64,000 bases of DNA from positions 33,620 to 97,619 of the forward strand of contig QOZS01000018.1 in NCBI GenBank assembly GCA_003576705.1, read 5' to 3'. This stretch comes from Desertibaculum subflavum. GTDB taxonomy: Bacteria; Pseudomonadota; Alphaproteobacteria; Ferrovibrionales; Ferrovibrionaceae. Positions 36,842 through 46,662 of the stretch are shown here, piece after piece (the first letter of the stretch is position 1; each line of letters starts with the position of its first letter). A program made the translations under genes and the position numbers. The notes beneath the pieces are model-generated. The model saw only the letters and a list, made by a program, of their open reading frames with translations. It ran no database searches and was not told the DNA's origin.

Positions 36842-38074
36842 ATGGCGATTCCGAACAGCCCCTCGATCGACGGCCAACGCCTGATCGCCGATCTCAAGCG
36901 GATCGCCGAGTTCGGCCGCTACAAGACCGGCGTGCACCGGCCCTGCCTGTCGCCGCAGGACATGCAATCGCGGCATTGGCTGATGGAGCGCATGAAGGAC
37001 GCCGGCCTCGAGCCGGTCATCGACGGCATCGGCAACGTGATCGGCCGCTCCAGCGCGCCGGGCCCGAAGCTCCTGCTCGGCTCCCATACCGACACCCAGC
37101 CTCAGGGCGGCTGGCTCGACGGCGTGATGGGCGTGATCTACGGCCTGGAAGTCGCGCGGGCGCTGAAGGAGGCCGGCGTGCCGTTCGGCGTCGACGTCGC
37201 CTCCTGGGCCGACGAGGAAGGCCATTTCGGCGCCTTCACCGGCAGCCGCTCCTTCGTCGGCGAGCTGAGCGATGCCGAGATCGCCGCGGCGAAGCACCGC
37301 GAGGACGGCACGCCGCTGACCGAGGCGCTGCAGCAGGCCGGCCTCGCCGGCAAGCCCCGCCTCGCCATCGAGCCGGAGCGCTACCGGGGCTATGTCGAAG
37401 CGCATATCGAGCAGGGTGGCTATCTGGAGCAGGAGAAGAAACGGATCGGCGTGGTCACGGCGATCGTCGGCATCTTCCAGTACCGCATCAGCTTCGCGGG
37501 CCAGCAGAACCACGCCGGCACCACGCCGATGCACCTGCGCAAGGATGCGGCGCAGGCGCTGTTCCGCTTGTGCACGGCGATCAACGACGCCTTCCCTGCT
37601 GTCGCCGGGCCGCGCTCGGTCTGGACCGTCGGCCGTGTGCAGATTCACCCCGGCGCGCCGGCCATCGTGCCCGGCGCGGCCGAGATGATCCTGCAGTTCC
37701 GCGACGAGCAGCGCGAGGTGATGGAGCGGATGGAGGCGGCGCTGATGCATCTCGTCGCCGCGGCGCAGGCCGACGGCCCGTGCGGCATCGAGATCGAGAC
37801 GCTGTCGCGCACCTTCCCGACCGTGATGGACGGCGCCTTCCAGGACGCGATCGAGGCGGCCGCGCGCCTGCGCGCGCCGGATACCTGGATGCGCATGCCC
37901 TCGGCGGCCGGACACGATGCCCAGATCATCGCCCACAAATTGCCGGCGGCGATGCTGTTCGTGCCGTCGATCGGCGGTATCAGCCACCATTACAGCGAGG
38001 ACACGTCGGAGGCCGATATCTTGCTCGGCTGCCAGGTGCTGGCCGATGCGGTGGCGGCGATCCTGAAGGGCTAG
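36842..38074 (+). CDS. Zn-dependent M20 hydrolase (allantoate amidohydrolase / N-carbamoyl-L-amino acid hydrolase family)
   Basis: A 410-residue dimetal amidohydrolase. Ligands: LLGSHTDTQPQGGWLDG (His and Asp), ADEEGHFG (Glu pair), IEAHIEQGGYLE-type EAHIEQG, and HHYSEDTSEADI (His). The dimerisation domain with HAGTTPMHLRKDAAQA is in the middle. The family hydrolyses allantoate, ureidoglycolate or N-carbamoyl-L-amino acids. Next to AllA an allantoate/ureidoglycine role is favoured, but L-carbamoylase is possible given the hydantoin cluster. It converges with the transporter gene (4-base overlap). Confidence 0.88.
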   Translation: MAIPNSPSIDGQRLIADLKRIAEFGRYKTGVHRPCLSPQDMQSRHWLMERMKDAGLEPVIDGIGNVIGRSSAPGPKLLLGSHTDTQPQGGWLDGVMGVIYGLEVARALKEAGVPFGVDVASWADEEGHFGAFTGSRSFVGELSDAEIAAAKHREDGTPLTEALQQAGLAGKPRLAIEPERYRGYVEAHIEQGGYLEQEKKRIGVVTAIVGIFQYRISFAGQQNHAGTTPMHLRKDAAQALFRLCTAINDAFPAVAGPRSVWTVGRVQIHPGAPAIVPGAAEMILQFRDEQREVMERMEAALMHLVAAAQADGPCGIEIETLSRTFPTVMDGAFQDAIEAAARLRAPDTWMRMPSAAGHDAQIIAHKLPAAMLFVPSIGGISHHYSEDTSEADILLGCQVLADAVAAILKG

Positions 38075-39312
38075 ATCATGATCCCGACCACCGCCGCCGA
38101 CATGCAGGTGGCGAGCGTGCCGGACACGATCGTCTTCAGGCCGAGCGACACGATCTCCGGCCGGCGCTCCGGCACCATCGCGGTCAGGCCGCCGATCATG
38201 ATGCCGAGGCTGGCGAAGTTGGCGAAGCCGCAGAGCCCGTACAGCATGATCAGGCGCGAGCGCGGGCTGAGCGCCTCCGGCGGCAGCCTGGACAGCTCCA
38301 GATAGGCGATGAACTCGTTCAGCACCGTCTTGGTGCCCATCAGGGCGCCGGCGGTGGTGGCCTCCGCCCAGGGTATGCCCATCAGCCAGCAGATCGGCGC
38401 CATGACCAGGCCGAGGATGCGCTGCAAGGTGATCGGCGCGCCGGCGACATCCGGCAGCAGGCCGAGGATCGCATTGGCGAGCCAGACCAGCGCCACCAGC
38501 ACGATCAGCATGGCGATGATGTTGAGGAACAGTTCGAGGCCGGCGAGGGTGCCCTTGGTGACCGCGTCCATGGCGCTGAACGACGGCGGCTCCGGCGATT
38601 GCAGCTCGGCGCCGGTCGGCGGCGCCTCGTCCGGCACCATCAGCAGCGCGACCACGATCGCCGCCGGCGCGGTCAGCACCGAGCAGAGCAGGATGTGGCC
38701 GATGGCATCGGGAATCGTCGCCGCCATGAAATTGGCATAGATCACCATCACGGTGCCGGCGACGCCCGCCATGCCGCCGGTCATGATGACGAACAGCTCG
38801 CTGCGGCTCACCTGCTTGAGATACGGCCGGATGAAGACCGGCGCCTCGACCATGCCGACGAAGATGTTGGCGGCGGTGGAGAGGCCGACCGCGCCGCCGA
38901 CCCCCATGGTGCGCTCCAGCGCCCAGGCGGCGCCTTTTACGATCAGCGGCAGAATGCGCCAGTAGAACAGCAGGCTGGACAGGGCGCTGATCACCAGCAC
39001 CAGCGGCAGGGCCTGGAAGGCCAGCACGAAGCTCGCGCCCGGGAAGCTCTCCTGGAACGGCAGCGGCCCGCCGCCGAGATAGCCGAACACGAAGCCGGTG
39101 CCGGCCCGCGTTGCCTCCGACAGCCCGTTGACGGCGCGGTTGAGCGAGGCAAGTCCCGCCTGCAGCACCGGCACGTTGAGGAACAGAGCCGCCAGCGCGA
39201 GCTGCAGCCCAAGGCCGACGCCGACGGCCCGCCAATGAACGCGGCTGCGCCGCTCGCTCATTGCCCAGGCGAGCGCCGTCAGGACGAGGAGCCCGAACAG
39301 ACTTTGCAGCAC
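38071..39312 (-). CDS. Concentrative nucleoside transporter (NupC/CNT family)
   Basis: A 413-residue membrane protein with about ten hydrophobic segments. The nucleoside-binding core motifs are visible: GAVGLSTAANIFVGMVEAP (CNT signature with Q/N-x-x-x-G-x-x-E-A-P) and MGTKTVLNEFIAYLEL, LCGFANFASLGIMIGG. CNT proteins import nucleosides with protons or sodium. Start GTG 39312 is backed by GGGGG six bases upstream. It is 46 bases behind the molybdenum-hydroxylase gene on the same strand, consistent with purine salvage or breakdown. Confidence 0.9.
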   Translation of the reverse strand: MLQSLFGLLVLTALAWAMSERRSRVHWRAVGVGLGLQLALAALFLNVPVLQAGLASLNRAVNGLSEATRAGTGFVFGYLGGGPLPFQESFPGASFVLAFQALPLVLVISALSSLLFYWRILPLIVKGAAWALERTMGVGGAVGLSTAANIFVGMVEAPVFIRPYLKQVSRSELFVIMTGGMAGVAGTVMVIYANFMAATIPDAIGHILLCSVLTAPAAIVVALLMVPDEAPPTGAELQSPEPPSFSAMDAVTKGTLAGLELFLNIIAMLIVLVALVWLANAILGLLPDVAGAPITLQRILGLVMAPICWLMGIPWAEATTAGALMGTKTVLNEFIAYLELSRLPPEALSPRSRLIMLYGLCGFANFASLGIMIGGLTAMVPERRPEIVSLGLKTIVSGTLATCMSAAVVGIMI

Positions 39313-39358
39313 GTTCTGCCCCCTTCCCCCTCCTGCCTCGCGGAAGGGGTAGCACGTT

Positions 39359-41698
39359 TCATGCCGCTTTGTTCGCCTTCGCCCCCTCGATCGCGCGCCA
39401 GATGGCGGCCGGGGTCGCCGGCATGTCGATATGCTTGATGCCATAGGCACGGTACAGCGCATCGACGATGGCGTTGATCACCGCCGGCGGCGCGCCGATC
39501 GCGCCGGCCTCGCCCGCACCCTTGATGCCGAGCGGATTGGTCGGGCAGGGCTGGTTCCGCATGTCGAACTCGATCAGCGGCACGTCGTCGGCGCGCGGCA
39601 GGGTGTAGTCCATGAACGAGCCGGACAGAAGCTGGCCGCTCTCGGCATCGTAGACGGTGCGCTCCGTCATCGCCTGGCCGACGCCCTGGCCGATGCCGCC
39701 ATGCACCTGGCCCATCAGCAAGAGCGGGTTGATCGCCTTGCCGAAATCGTCGACCACCGTGTAGCGGGCGATCTCGGTGACACCGGTATCGGGATCGATC
39801 TCCAGCTCGCAGATATGGCAGCCGTTCGGGAAGGTCTGCTGCTCCGGCGTGCGAGTGTACTCGTCATCGAGCGTCGCCGCCTCCCCCGCCGGCGCGAACT
39901 TGGCGTCCTTCGCCTTCTTCGCCACCTCGAAGAGGCCGAGGCTGCGATCGGTGCCGGCGACGCGGAAGCTTCCATCGGCATATTCGATATCGGCGACCGC
40001 CGCCTCCAGCGCCGCCGCCGCGACCTTCCGGCCCTTGTCGATGATCTTGTCGGCGGCGCCGACCACCGCCGCGCCGCCGACCGGCGCCGCACGCGAGCCG
40101 CCGGTCAGGCCCGCCGGCACCAGGTCGCTGTCGCCCTGGATGATGCGGATCTTGTCGCCGTCGATGCCGAGCTTGGCCGAGAAGATCTGGGTGTAGAGCG
40201 TCTCGTGGCCCTGGCCATTGGTCTGGTTGCCGATGATGACGTTGACCGTGTCGTCGTCGTTGAACTTGACCACCGCCGTCTCCGGATTGCCGCCGGAACA
40301 ACGCTCGACATAGGTGGCGAGCCCGCGGCCGCGCAGCTTCCCCTTGCGCTTGCTTTCGGCTTCGCGCCCGCCGAAGCCGGCCCAATCCGCCTTTTGCATG
40401 CAGGTCCGCATCAGGTTGGCGAAGTCGCCGGAATCGTAGATATCGTCGAGCGCTGTCTTGTAGGGAATCGCCTCCGGCGGGATCAGGTTGCGCGCGCGGA
40501 TCTCGTCCGGCGTCAGACCGACTTCGCGCGCCACATGGTCGACCAGTCGCTCGACCAGGTATGACGCCTCCGGCCGCCCGGCGCCGCGATAGGCGTCGGT
40601 CGGCACCGTGTTGGTCATCACACCGTAGACGTTCACGTAGATCGCCGGCGTGGTGTAGAGGCCGTTCAGCATGGTGCTGCCGGCCAAGGTCGGGATGAAC
40701 GGCGCGAAGTTGGAAAGATAGCCGCCGAGCGCTGCGTAGGTGGTGACGCGGAGGCCCAGGAACTTGCTGTCCTTGTCGAGCGCCATCTCGGCGATCGAGA
40801 CATGGTCGCGGCCCTGCAGGTCGCTGACGAAGCCTTCCTGCCGGTCGGCGGTCCAGGCGACGGGACGCTTGATCTTGCGGCTCGCCCAGGTCACCAGGCA
40901 CTGCTCCGGATAGAGAAAGATCTTCATGCCGAAGCCGCCGCCGACATCGCCGCTGACCACCCGCAGCTTCGGCCCGCCGATCTTCAGGATCATGTCGGCG
41001 ATCTGCGGATGCACGATGTGCACGCCCTGGGTCGGCGTGTAGAGCGTTGAGCGGTCGGTCTTCGCATCGTAGTCGGCGATGGCGGCGCGCGGCTCCATCG
41101 AATTGACCACGATGCGGTTGTTGACGATCTCGAGCTTGACCGTCTTCGCCGCCTTGGCGAAGGCGGCGTCTACGCCGGCCTTGTCGCCGAGCTCCCAGTC
41201 GAAACAGATGTTGCTCTTGATGTTGTCCCAAATCAGCGGTGCGCCCGGCTTGATCGCGTCCATCGAGTTGACCACGGCCTTGAGCGGCTCGTAGTCGATC
41301 TCGATCAACTCCGCGGCATCCTTGGCCTGCTCCAGCGTCTCGGCGACGATCAGCGCTACCGGATCGCCGACATGGCGCACCTTGCCGTTGGCCAGGATCG
41401 GCCTCGCGGTGTCGCCCCGGTCGCTGCCGTCGCGGTTCTGCAGCGGCACCATGCAGGGCATGTCACCGAGACCGTCGGCCTTCACATCGGCATAGGTCAG
41501 GACGGTCAGCACGCCCGGCGCCTTGCTCGCCGCGCCGATGTCGATCTTGCGGATCACGGCATGCGCATGCGGGGAGCGCAGCACGTAAGCGCGCGTTGGC
41601 CTGGCGGAGAGCTTGACGTCGTCGGCATAGCGGCCGCCGCCGGTGAGCAGGCGCGGATCCTCGACGCGGGCATAGGGCTGGCCAAGCGCGAACTTCAT
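39359..41698 (-). CDS. Xanthine dehydrogenase/CoxL-family molybdopterin subunit (form II type)
   Basis: A 779-residue catalytic subunit of a molybdenum hydroxylase. It starts ALGQPYARVEDPRLLTGGGRY, has the active-site loop AYRGAGRPEASY (form II; true CO dehydrogenase has AYRCSFR), and the catalytic Glu730 in GIKGAGEAGAIG. Related enzymes hydroxylate aldehydes, purines or N-heterocycles. The ATG at 41698 follows GGGAGAAAG. Genes for the FAD (CoxM) and [2Fe-2S] (CoxS) subunits are not adjacent, so the enzyme must take these from elsewhere. Likely co-transcribed with the nucleoside transporter. Confidence 0.9.
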   Translation of the reverse strand: MKFALGQPYARVEDPRLLTGGGRYADDVKLSARPTRAYVLRSPHAHAVIRKIDIGAASKAPGVLTVLTYADVKADGLGDMPCMVPLQNRDGSDRGDTARPILANGKVRHVGDPVALIVAETLEQAKDAAELIEIDYEPLKAVVNSMDAIKPGAPLIWDNIKSNICFDWELGDKAGVDAAFAKAAKTVKLEIVNNRIVVNSMEPRAAIADYDAKTDRSTLYTPTQGVHIVHPQIADMILKIGGPKLRVVSGDVGGGFGMKIFLYPEQCLVTWASRKIKRPVAWTADRQEGFVSDLQGRDHVSIAEMALDKDSKFLGLRVTTYAALGGYLSNFAPFIPTLAGSTMLNGLYTTPAIYVNVYGVMTNTVPTDAYRGAGRPEASYLVERLVDHVAREVGLTPDEIRARNLIPPEAIPYKTALDDIYDSGDFANLMRTCMQKADWAGFGGREAESKRKGKLRGRGLATYVERCSGGNPETAVVKFNDDDTVNVIIGNQTNGQGHETLYTQIFSAKLGIDGDKIRIIQGDSDLVPAGLTGGSRAAPVGGAAVVGAADKIIDKGRKVAAAALEAAVADIEYADGSFRVAGTDRSLGLFEVAKKAKDAKFAPAGEAATLDDEYTRTPEQQTFPNGCHICELEIDPDTGVTEIARYTVVDDFGKAINPLLLMGQVHGGIGQGVGQAMTERTVYDAESGQLLSGSFMDYTLPRADDVPLIEFDMRNQPCPTNPLGIKGAGEAGAIGAPPAVINAIVDALYRAYGIKHIDMPATPAAIWRAIEGAKANKAA

Positions 41699-41799
41699 CT
41701 GGCTTTCTCCCGGGTTCGACACATCGACGTTACCGCCCGGGCAGGCCGCGCGACAAGCACCGCCACGGCTCTATGATGGGAGATCATGCGGAGGTTTCG

Positions 41800-42873
41800 A
41801 TGACGGTGGTGCTGACGGAAACCGACGAGACCGAGGTCGCCGCGACCGGCGGGCTGTGGCTGACGGCAGCCGAGGCGGAGCGGGCCACGGGCTGGACCCT
41901 CAAGCCGGAAGGCATGTGCCGCGGCGAGGTCTGCGTGCCCCTTCCTGCCGGCATGGCGAAGGGCGGACGGATTGATCTCGCCGCCTTCTGGCGCCATATG
42001 GGCCACCCCGTGGTGTCGGACGATGCCGGCGAGACATGGGTGCTCGGTACCGGCGCGGCGACGCGGAGCGAGATGCTGGCCGGCCTCGAAGCACCTGACT
42101 TCACCTTGCCCGACCTCGATGGCAAGCCGCACCGGCTCTCCGATCTCCGTGGCCGTAAAGTCTTTCTCACCACTTGGGCCAGTTGGTGAGGCTGCCGTTT
42201 CGACCTGCCCGTGTGGCAGGTGCTCTACCAGGACCTTGAGCAGCTGGGCTTCATGGTGGTGGCGGTCGCCGAGGAGAGCCGCGGGCCTGACAGCGCGCGG
42301 CCGTGGATCGAGCAGGCCAAGCCGGATTATTGGTCGCTGATCGATCCGGATCACTTGGTGGCGCGGCTCTACGGCATGACCAACGTGCCGCAAAGCGTCT
42401 GGATCGACGAGCAGGGCCGCGTCGTGCGCCCCGCCGAAACGGCGGGCTCGACCGATCACTTCCGCCGCATGGACCTGAAGACCCGCACTATGGCGCCGGA
42501 GGACCAGGCGGCCCGGCAGGCGGCGCGTGACGCCTATTTCGCCGCCGTGCGCGAATGGGCGCGGACCGGCGAGCATGCGCTGCCCGCCGACGCCGCGCGC
42601 GCGAAGCAGCCGAAGGTCACGCCTGAGATCGCAGCGGCGCATGCGCATTTCCGCCTCGGCACCTGGCTCCGCGCGCATGGCAGGCAGGCAGAAGGCGACC
42701 GGCATCTGAAAGAGGCGAGCCGCCTGCATCCGGATTCCTGGAACATCTGGCGCCAGGCGGCCGATCTCGACGAGGTCGGCAAGGCGAGCGGGCCGGAATT
42801 CTGGGCGCGGGTGCAGGCGCTCGGCGACCGGCCCTACTATCCGCCGCCCGACCTGCCCGGCTTTCCCCGTTAG
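41800..42873 (+). CDS. Thioredoxin-fold selenoprotein (in-frame UGA read as selenocysteine)
   Basis: A 357-residue protein if the UGA at 42187-42189 is read as Sec130. The frame is open on both sides: upstream a domain with LEAPDFTLPDLDGKPHRLSD and VFLTTWASW, downstream GCRFDLPVWQVLYQDLEQ and a normal TlpA/ResA-like continuation (VAEESR, YGMTNVPQSVWIDEQGRVV). The UGA occupies exactly the site of the catalytic Cys after TTWASW, giving the redox motif U-G-C. A perfect stem-loop starts 13 bases after the UGA. The C-terminus (about 270-340) has a TPR-like helical repeat (HFRLGTWLRAHGRQAEGDRH). Start ATG 41800 with GGAGG. Probable thiol or peroxide redox enzyme; partner unknown. Confidence 0.85.
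42187..42221 (+). promoter_or_regulatory. Bacterial SECIS element
   Basis: After the UGA (42187-42189) and a 13-base spacer, ACCTGCC (42203-42209) pairs perfectly with GGCAGGT (42215-42221) around the 5-base loop CGTGT. Bacterial SECIS hairpins bind SelB from within the coding sequence; known ones have a small GU-containing apical loop about 16-37 bases after the UGA, which fits here (loop at 21-25). Confidence 0.75.
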
Positions 42874-43807
42874 GCGACCTGCTCGTTCGCGTTGAGCCGG
42901 ATCAGCCAGGCGCAAGCCGCGTCCAGGCCGGCCCGCGCCGCCCGGCAATACGACATGGCACGCAGGTAGCCGTGGATCAGCCCGGCGCCGCGCTCCAAGG
43001 TGACCGGCACACCGGCAGCGCTGAGCGCCTCGGCATAGGCAAGGCCGTCGTCGCGCAGCGGATCATGCTCCGCCACGGCAATGAAGGCCGGCGGCAGGCC
43101 GGCATGGTCCGGCGCCAGGAGCGGCGCGACCAGGGGCGTGCGAAGTTGGGCGGGATCCGGGCAATAGGCGGCCATCGTCGCGGCCATGTTCGCCGTCTTG
43201 ATGATCGGCCCGTCGGCATTCTCCCGGAACGAGGGTCGGCTGTGCGACACGTCGACCGCGGGATAGAACAGCACCTGGCCCTTCAACCGCACGGGCGAGC
43301 CGCGGAACAGCAGGGTCAGCGCCGCGGCAAGGTTGCCGCCGGCGCTGTCGCCGCCGACGCTGATCGCATCCGCGCGGATGCCGAGCCGCGCCGCCTCGGC
43401 ATGCGCCCAGGCCACCACCGCCTCGCATTGGCGGAGCGCGATCGGGAATGGATGCTCCGGCGCCAGCGCGTAGTCGACGCTGATGACGGTGTGCCGGGTC
43501 TGCCGCGCGATCTCGACCGTCGCATCCTCATGCGTCTCGGGGCTGCCCTGCATCCAGGCGCCGCCATGCAGGTAGATCAGGCAAGGCGCGACCCCGGCGC
43601 CTTTGTAGCGATGGATGCGAACCCGCACCGGCATGTCGCGCCAGGGCACGTGCTCGGTCGCGTCGTCGATCTCGGGCGGCATCGGCGGGCGCAGCTCGGC
43701 CGCCAGCTTCTCGATCAGCGCGCGGCGCTGCGGCGGCGTCGCGTTCGGCGGCAGAACCGACCATGCCTTGTCCCACATGGCGAGGAAGGGCAGCAATTCC
43801 GGATCGA

Positions 43808-43811
<4 letters not shown>
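42870..43811 (-). CDS. Alpha/beta-hydrolase (hormone-sensitive-lipase family esterase)
   Basis: A 313-residue esterase. The oxyanion motif is YLHGGAW and the nucleophile elbow GGDSAGGN, with acid Asp in AEHDPLRDDG and His in GLIHGYLR. ATG 43811 overlaps the stop of the CobW gene as ATGA. It is the last gene of a coupled operon (dihydropyrimidinase, small protein, CobW GTPase, esterase) and converges with the selenoprotein gene by a 4-base overlap. The substrate is a short-chain ester or carbamate-like compound; not further defined. Confidence 0.9.
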
Positions 43812-44841
<1,030 letters not shown>

Positions 44842-44845
<4 letters not shown>

Positions 44846-45141
44846 GGCGGAAGGACGCCCCGCGGCGCCAGCCGCAGCCGAACGCCGCCATGCTCGGGGT
44901 CGAGCGCATTGCGCACGGTCCGAAGCAGGGCCGCAACCGAAGCCACGCCGCGACTCTTCTCCGCCGTCCGCACCAGCCAGGGGAACAGGACATCGCCCGG
45001 TGCCGCGACGATGTGCAGCCGGCGACCGGCTGCAGCGACCTCGATCTCCTGCGCGTCTAGGCGCACTTCACCTTCAAGGTGCCAGACAGCCAGCGTCTCG
45101 CGCAGCAGCGCCCCGAGCTCTTCCATCGAGGCGGCGGCCAT
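44842..45141 (-). CDS. Small protein of unknown function in the dihydropyrimidinase-CobW operon
   Basis: Ninety-nine residues, no Cys, no signal or membrane segment. It starts MAAASMEELGALLRETLAVW and is mainly alternating strand and helix (VRLDAQEIEVAAAGRRLHIV ... VASVAALLRTVRNAL). I do not recognise a family. The ATG at 45141 is 9 bases after the dihydropyrimidinase stop, and the stop overlaps the CobW start (ATGA), so it is firmly part of that operon. An alternative start is the Met at residue 6. Confidence 0.7.
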
Positions 45142-45150
45142 CGCCGGCGG

Positions 45151-46578
45151 CTACAAGGCCGGCCCGGCGATGATCTCCGGCGCCACCTTGCGCTTGAGAT
45201 AGCGTCCGTCGGCCGGCGAGCCGAGGAACTTGCCGTCCTCCACCACGACCTTGCCGCGCAGGATGGTCATCGCCGGCCAGGCATGGATCTCGTGGCCTTC
45301 CCAGGGGCTGTAATCGGTCTCGTGCAGATCCTCCTTCATGAGCTTGCGCGCAGGCCCCCGCGCCAGGATGGCGATATCGGCATCGCTGCCCGGCGCGATG
45401 GCGCCCTTCTTCGGATAGAGCCCCATGATTCTGGCTGCGTTGGTCGAGACCAGATCTGCATATTTGCTGAGCGAGTAGCCGCGCTTCGCCACCATCTCGG
45501 TGAACATCACGCCGAGCCTCGGCTCCGCGCCGGCATTGCCGCCGGTCACGTCGTCGATCCGGCTGCCCACCGTCTTCACCTTCAAGGTGCAGCATATCTC
45601 GTCGGTCGCGACCGTGTTGATCGCGCCCGTCAGCGTGCCGTCCCACAGCGCCTTCTGGTCGGCCGGCGTCTTCAGCGAGGGATAGGTGTGATAGATCTGG
45701 CCGTTCGGCCTTTTGTAATCCTCGGCGTTGTAAAGCATGTACTGATGCAGGGTCTCGCCGTAGATCGGCAGGCCCTTGGCGCGTGCCTCGGCAATGGCGG
45801 CGACGCCGGTGCCGGCGCTGACATGCATCATGTAGAGCGCGGTGCCGGGCACGCTTTCAGCGAGCCGCAGCACGCGGCGGAACGACAGATCCTCGGACAG
45901 CTGGTTATGCACCTCCGCCATGTTGTGGAAGATGGTGCGGTCCTCGCGGATCAGCTTGTCGTACATGTGCATGACGATGTCGTTGTCCTCGGCATGGATG
46001 ACACCGAGCCCGCCCTGCTTCGCCAGCACCTTGAACACTTCCCAGATATCGCCGAAATCGACCATGCGGCCGCGGCGCGACGGCGTGATGTCGGTCGTGA
46101 AGATCTTGACCGTGGGATAGCCCGCCTGGATCGCCTCGGCGAGCTCGCCCAGCAGTCCCGGCGGCAGGTCGCCGCGCAGCATGATGTGGTAGGACCAGTC
46201 GCAGCAGCAATTGCCGACCCAGTCCTTGTCGCGCGCCTCGATCGTCTTCTGCACGTTGGTGTCGTGCGTCCAGGCGGCGAAGTCGATCATCGTGGTGGTG
46301 CCGCCATGCAGCGCGGCGCGGCTGACCTGCGCCGGCCCGTCGGTCAGCATCGCCGTGCCGTCGGGCAGCGGCAGGTGCCACAGGCAATGCACATGCGGGT
46401 CGATGCCGCCCGGCATCACGATGCGGCCCTTGGCATCGATCACCCGCCTGGCGCTGCCGGCCGCGAAAGTGCCCGGCGCCGCCACCGCCGCGATCGTCTC
46501 GCCCGCGATCGCCACGTCGCAGATTGCCGTGCCTTGGGGCGTCACCACTTCGCCGCCCGCGATGATCAGATCGAACAT
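45151..46578 (-). CDS. Dihydropyrimidinase-family cyclic amidohydrolase (second copy)
   Basis: A 475-residue enzyme with all metal ligands: His62, His64 (DPHVH), carboxylated Lys158 (TVKIFTTD), His195 (VIHAEDND), His252 (MMHVSAG), Asp326 (ATDEICC). It differs clearly from the enzyme at 21159-22613: the D-hydantoinase VHVAQR is VHCLWH here and the substrate Tyr loop is TTDITPS, so the substrate differs. ATG 46578 with GGGAG is preferred over a start nine codons upstream. It heads the operon with the CobW GTPase. Confidence 0.9.
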   Translation of the reverse strand: MFDLIIAGGEVVTPQGTAICDVAIAGETIAAVAAPGTFAAGSARRVIDAKGRIVMPGGIDPHVHCLWHLPLPDGTAMLTDGPAQVSRAALHGGTTTMIDFAAWTHDTNVQKTIEARDKDWVGNCCCDWSYHIMLRGDLPPGLLGELAEAIQAGYPTVKIFTTDITPSRRGRMVDFGDIWEVFKVLAKQGGLGVIHAEDNDIVMHMYDKLIREDRTIFHNMAEVHNQLSEDLSFRRVLRLAESVPGTALYMMHVSAGTGVAAIAEARAKGLPIYGETLHQYMLYNAEDYKRPNGQIYHTYPSLKTPADQKALWDGTLTGAINTVATDEICCTLKVKTVGSRIDDVTGGNAGAEPRLGVMFTEMVAKRGYSLSKYADLVSTNAARIMGLYPKKGAIAPGSDADIAILARGPARKLMKEDLHETDYSPWEGHEIHAWPAMTILRGKVVVEDGKFLGSPADGRYLKRKVAPEIIAGPAL

Positions 46579-46662
46579 GCCGCGCTCCCGTGCAACCCGC
46601 CGCATCTTGGCGCCGTAAGCGACACTGCAGCAATAGGCCCGACTCGGCTTAGCATCCCCGCC

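Noticed and set aside
35453..39438. Very long open frames on both strands (more than 1,100 codons each) over allA, creatininase, M20 hydrolase and nupC.
   Set aside because: Both are compositional shadows; the four recognised proteins explain the region with complete motifs and proper starts.
41800..42189. Reading the selenoprotein gene as a 129-residue truncated protein, or as a pseudogene with a stop.
   Set aside because: The frame continues with normal family sequence for 227 codons, the UGA replaces the catalytic Cys exactly, and a SECIS-like hairpin follows.
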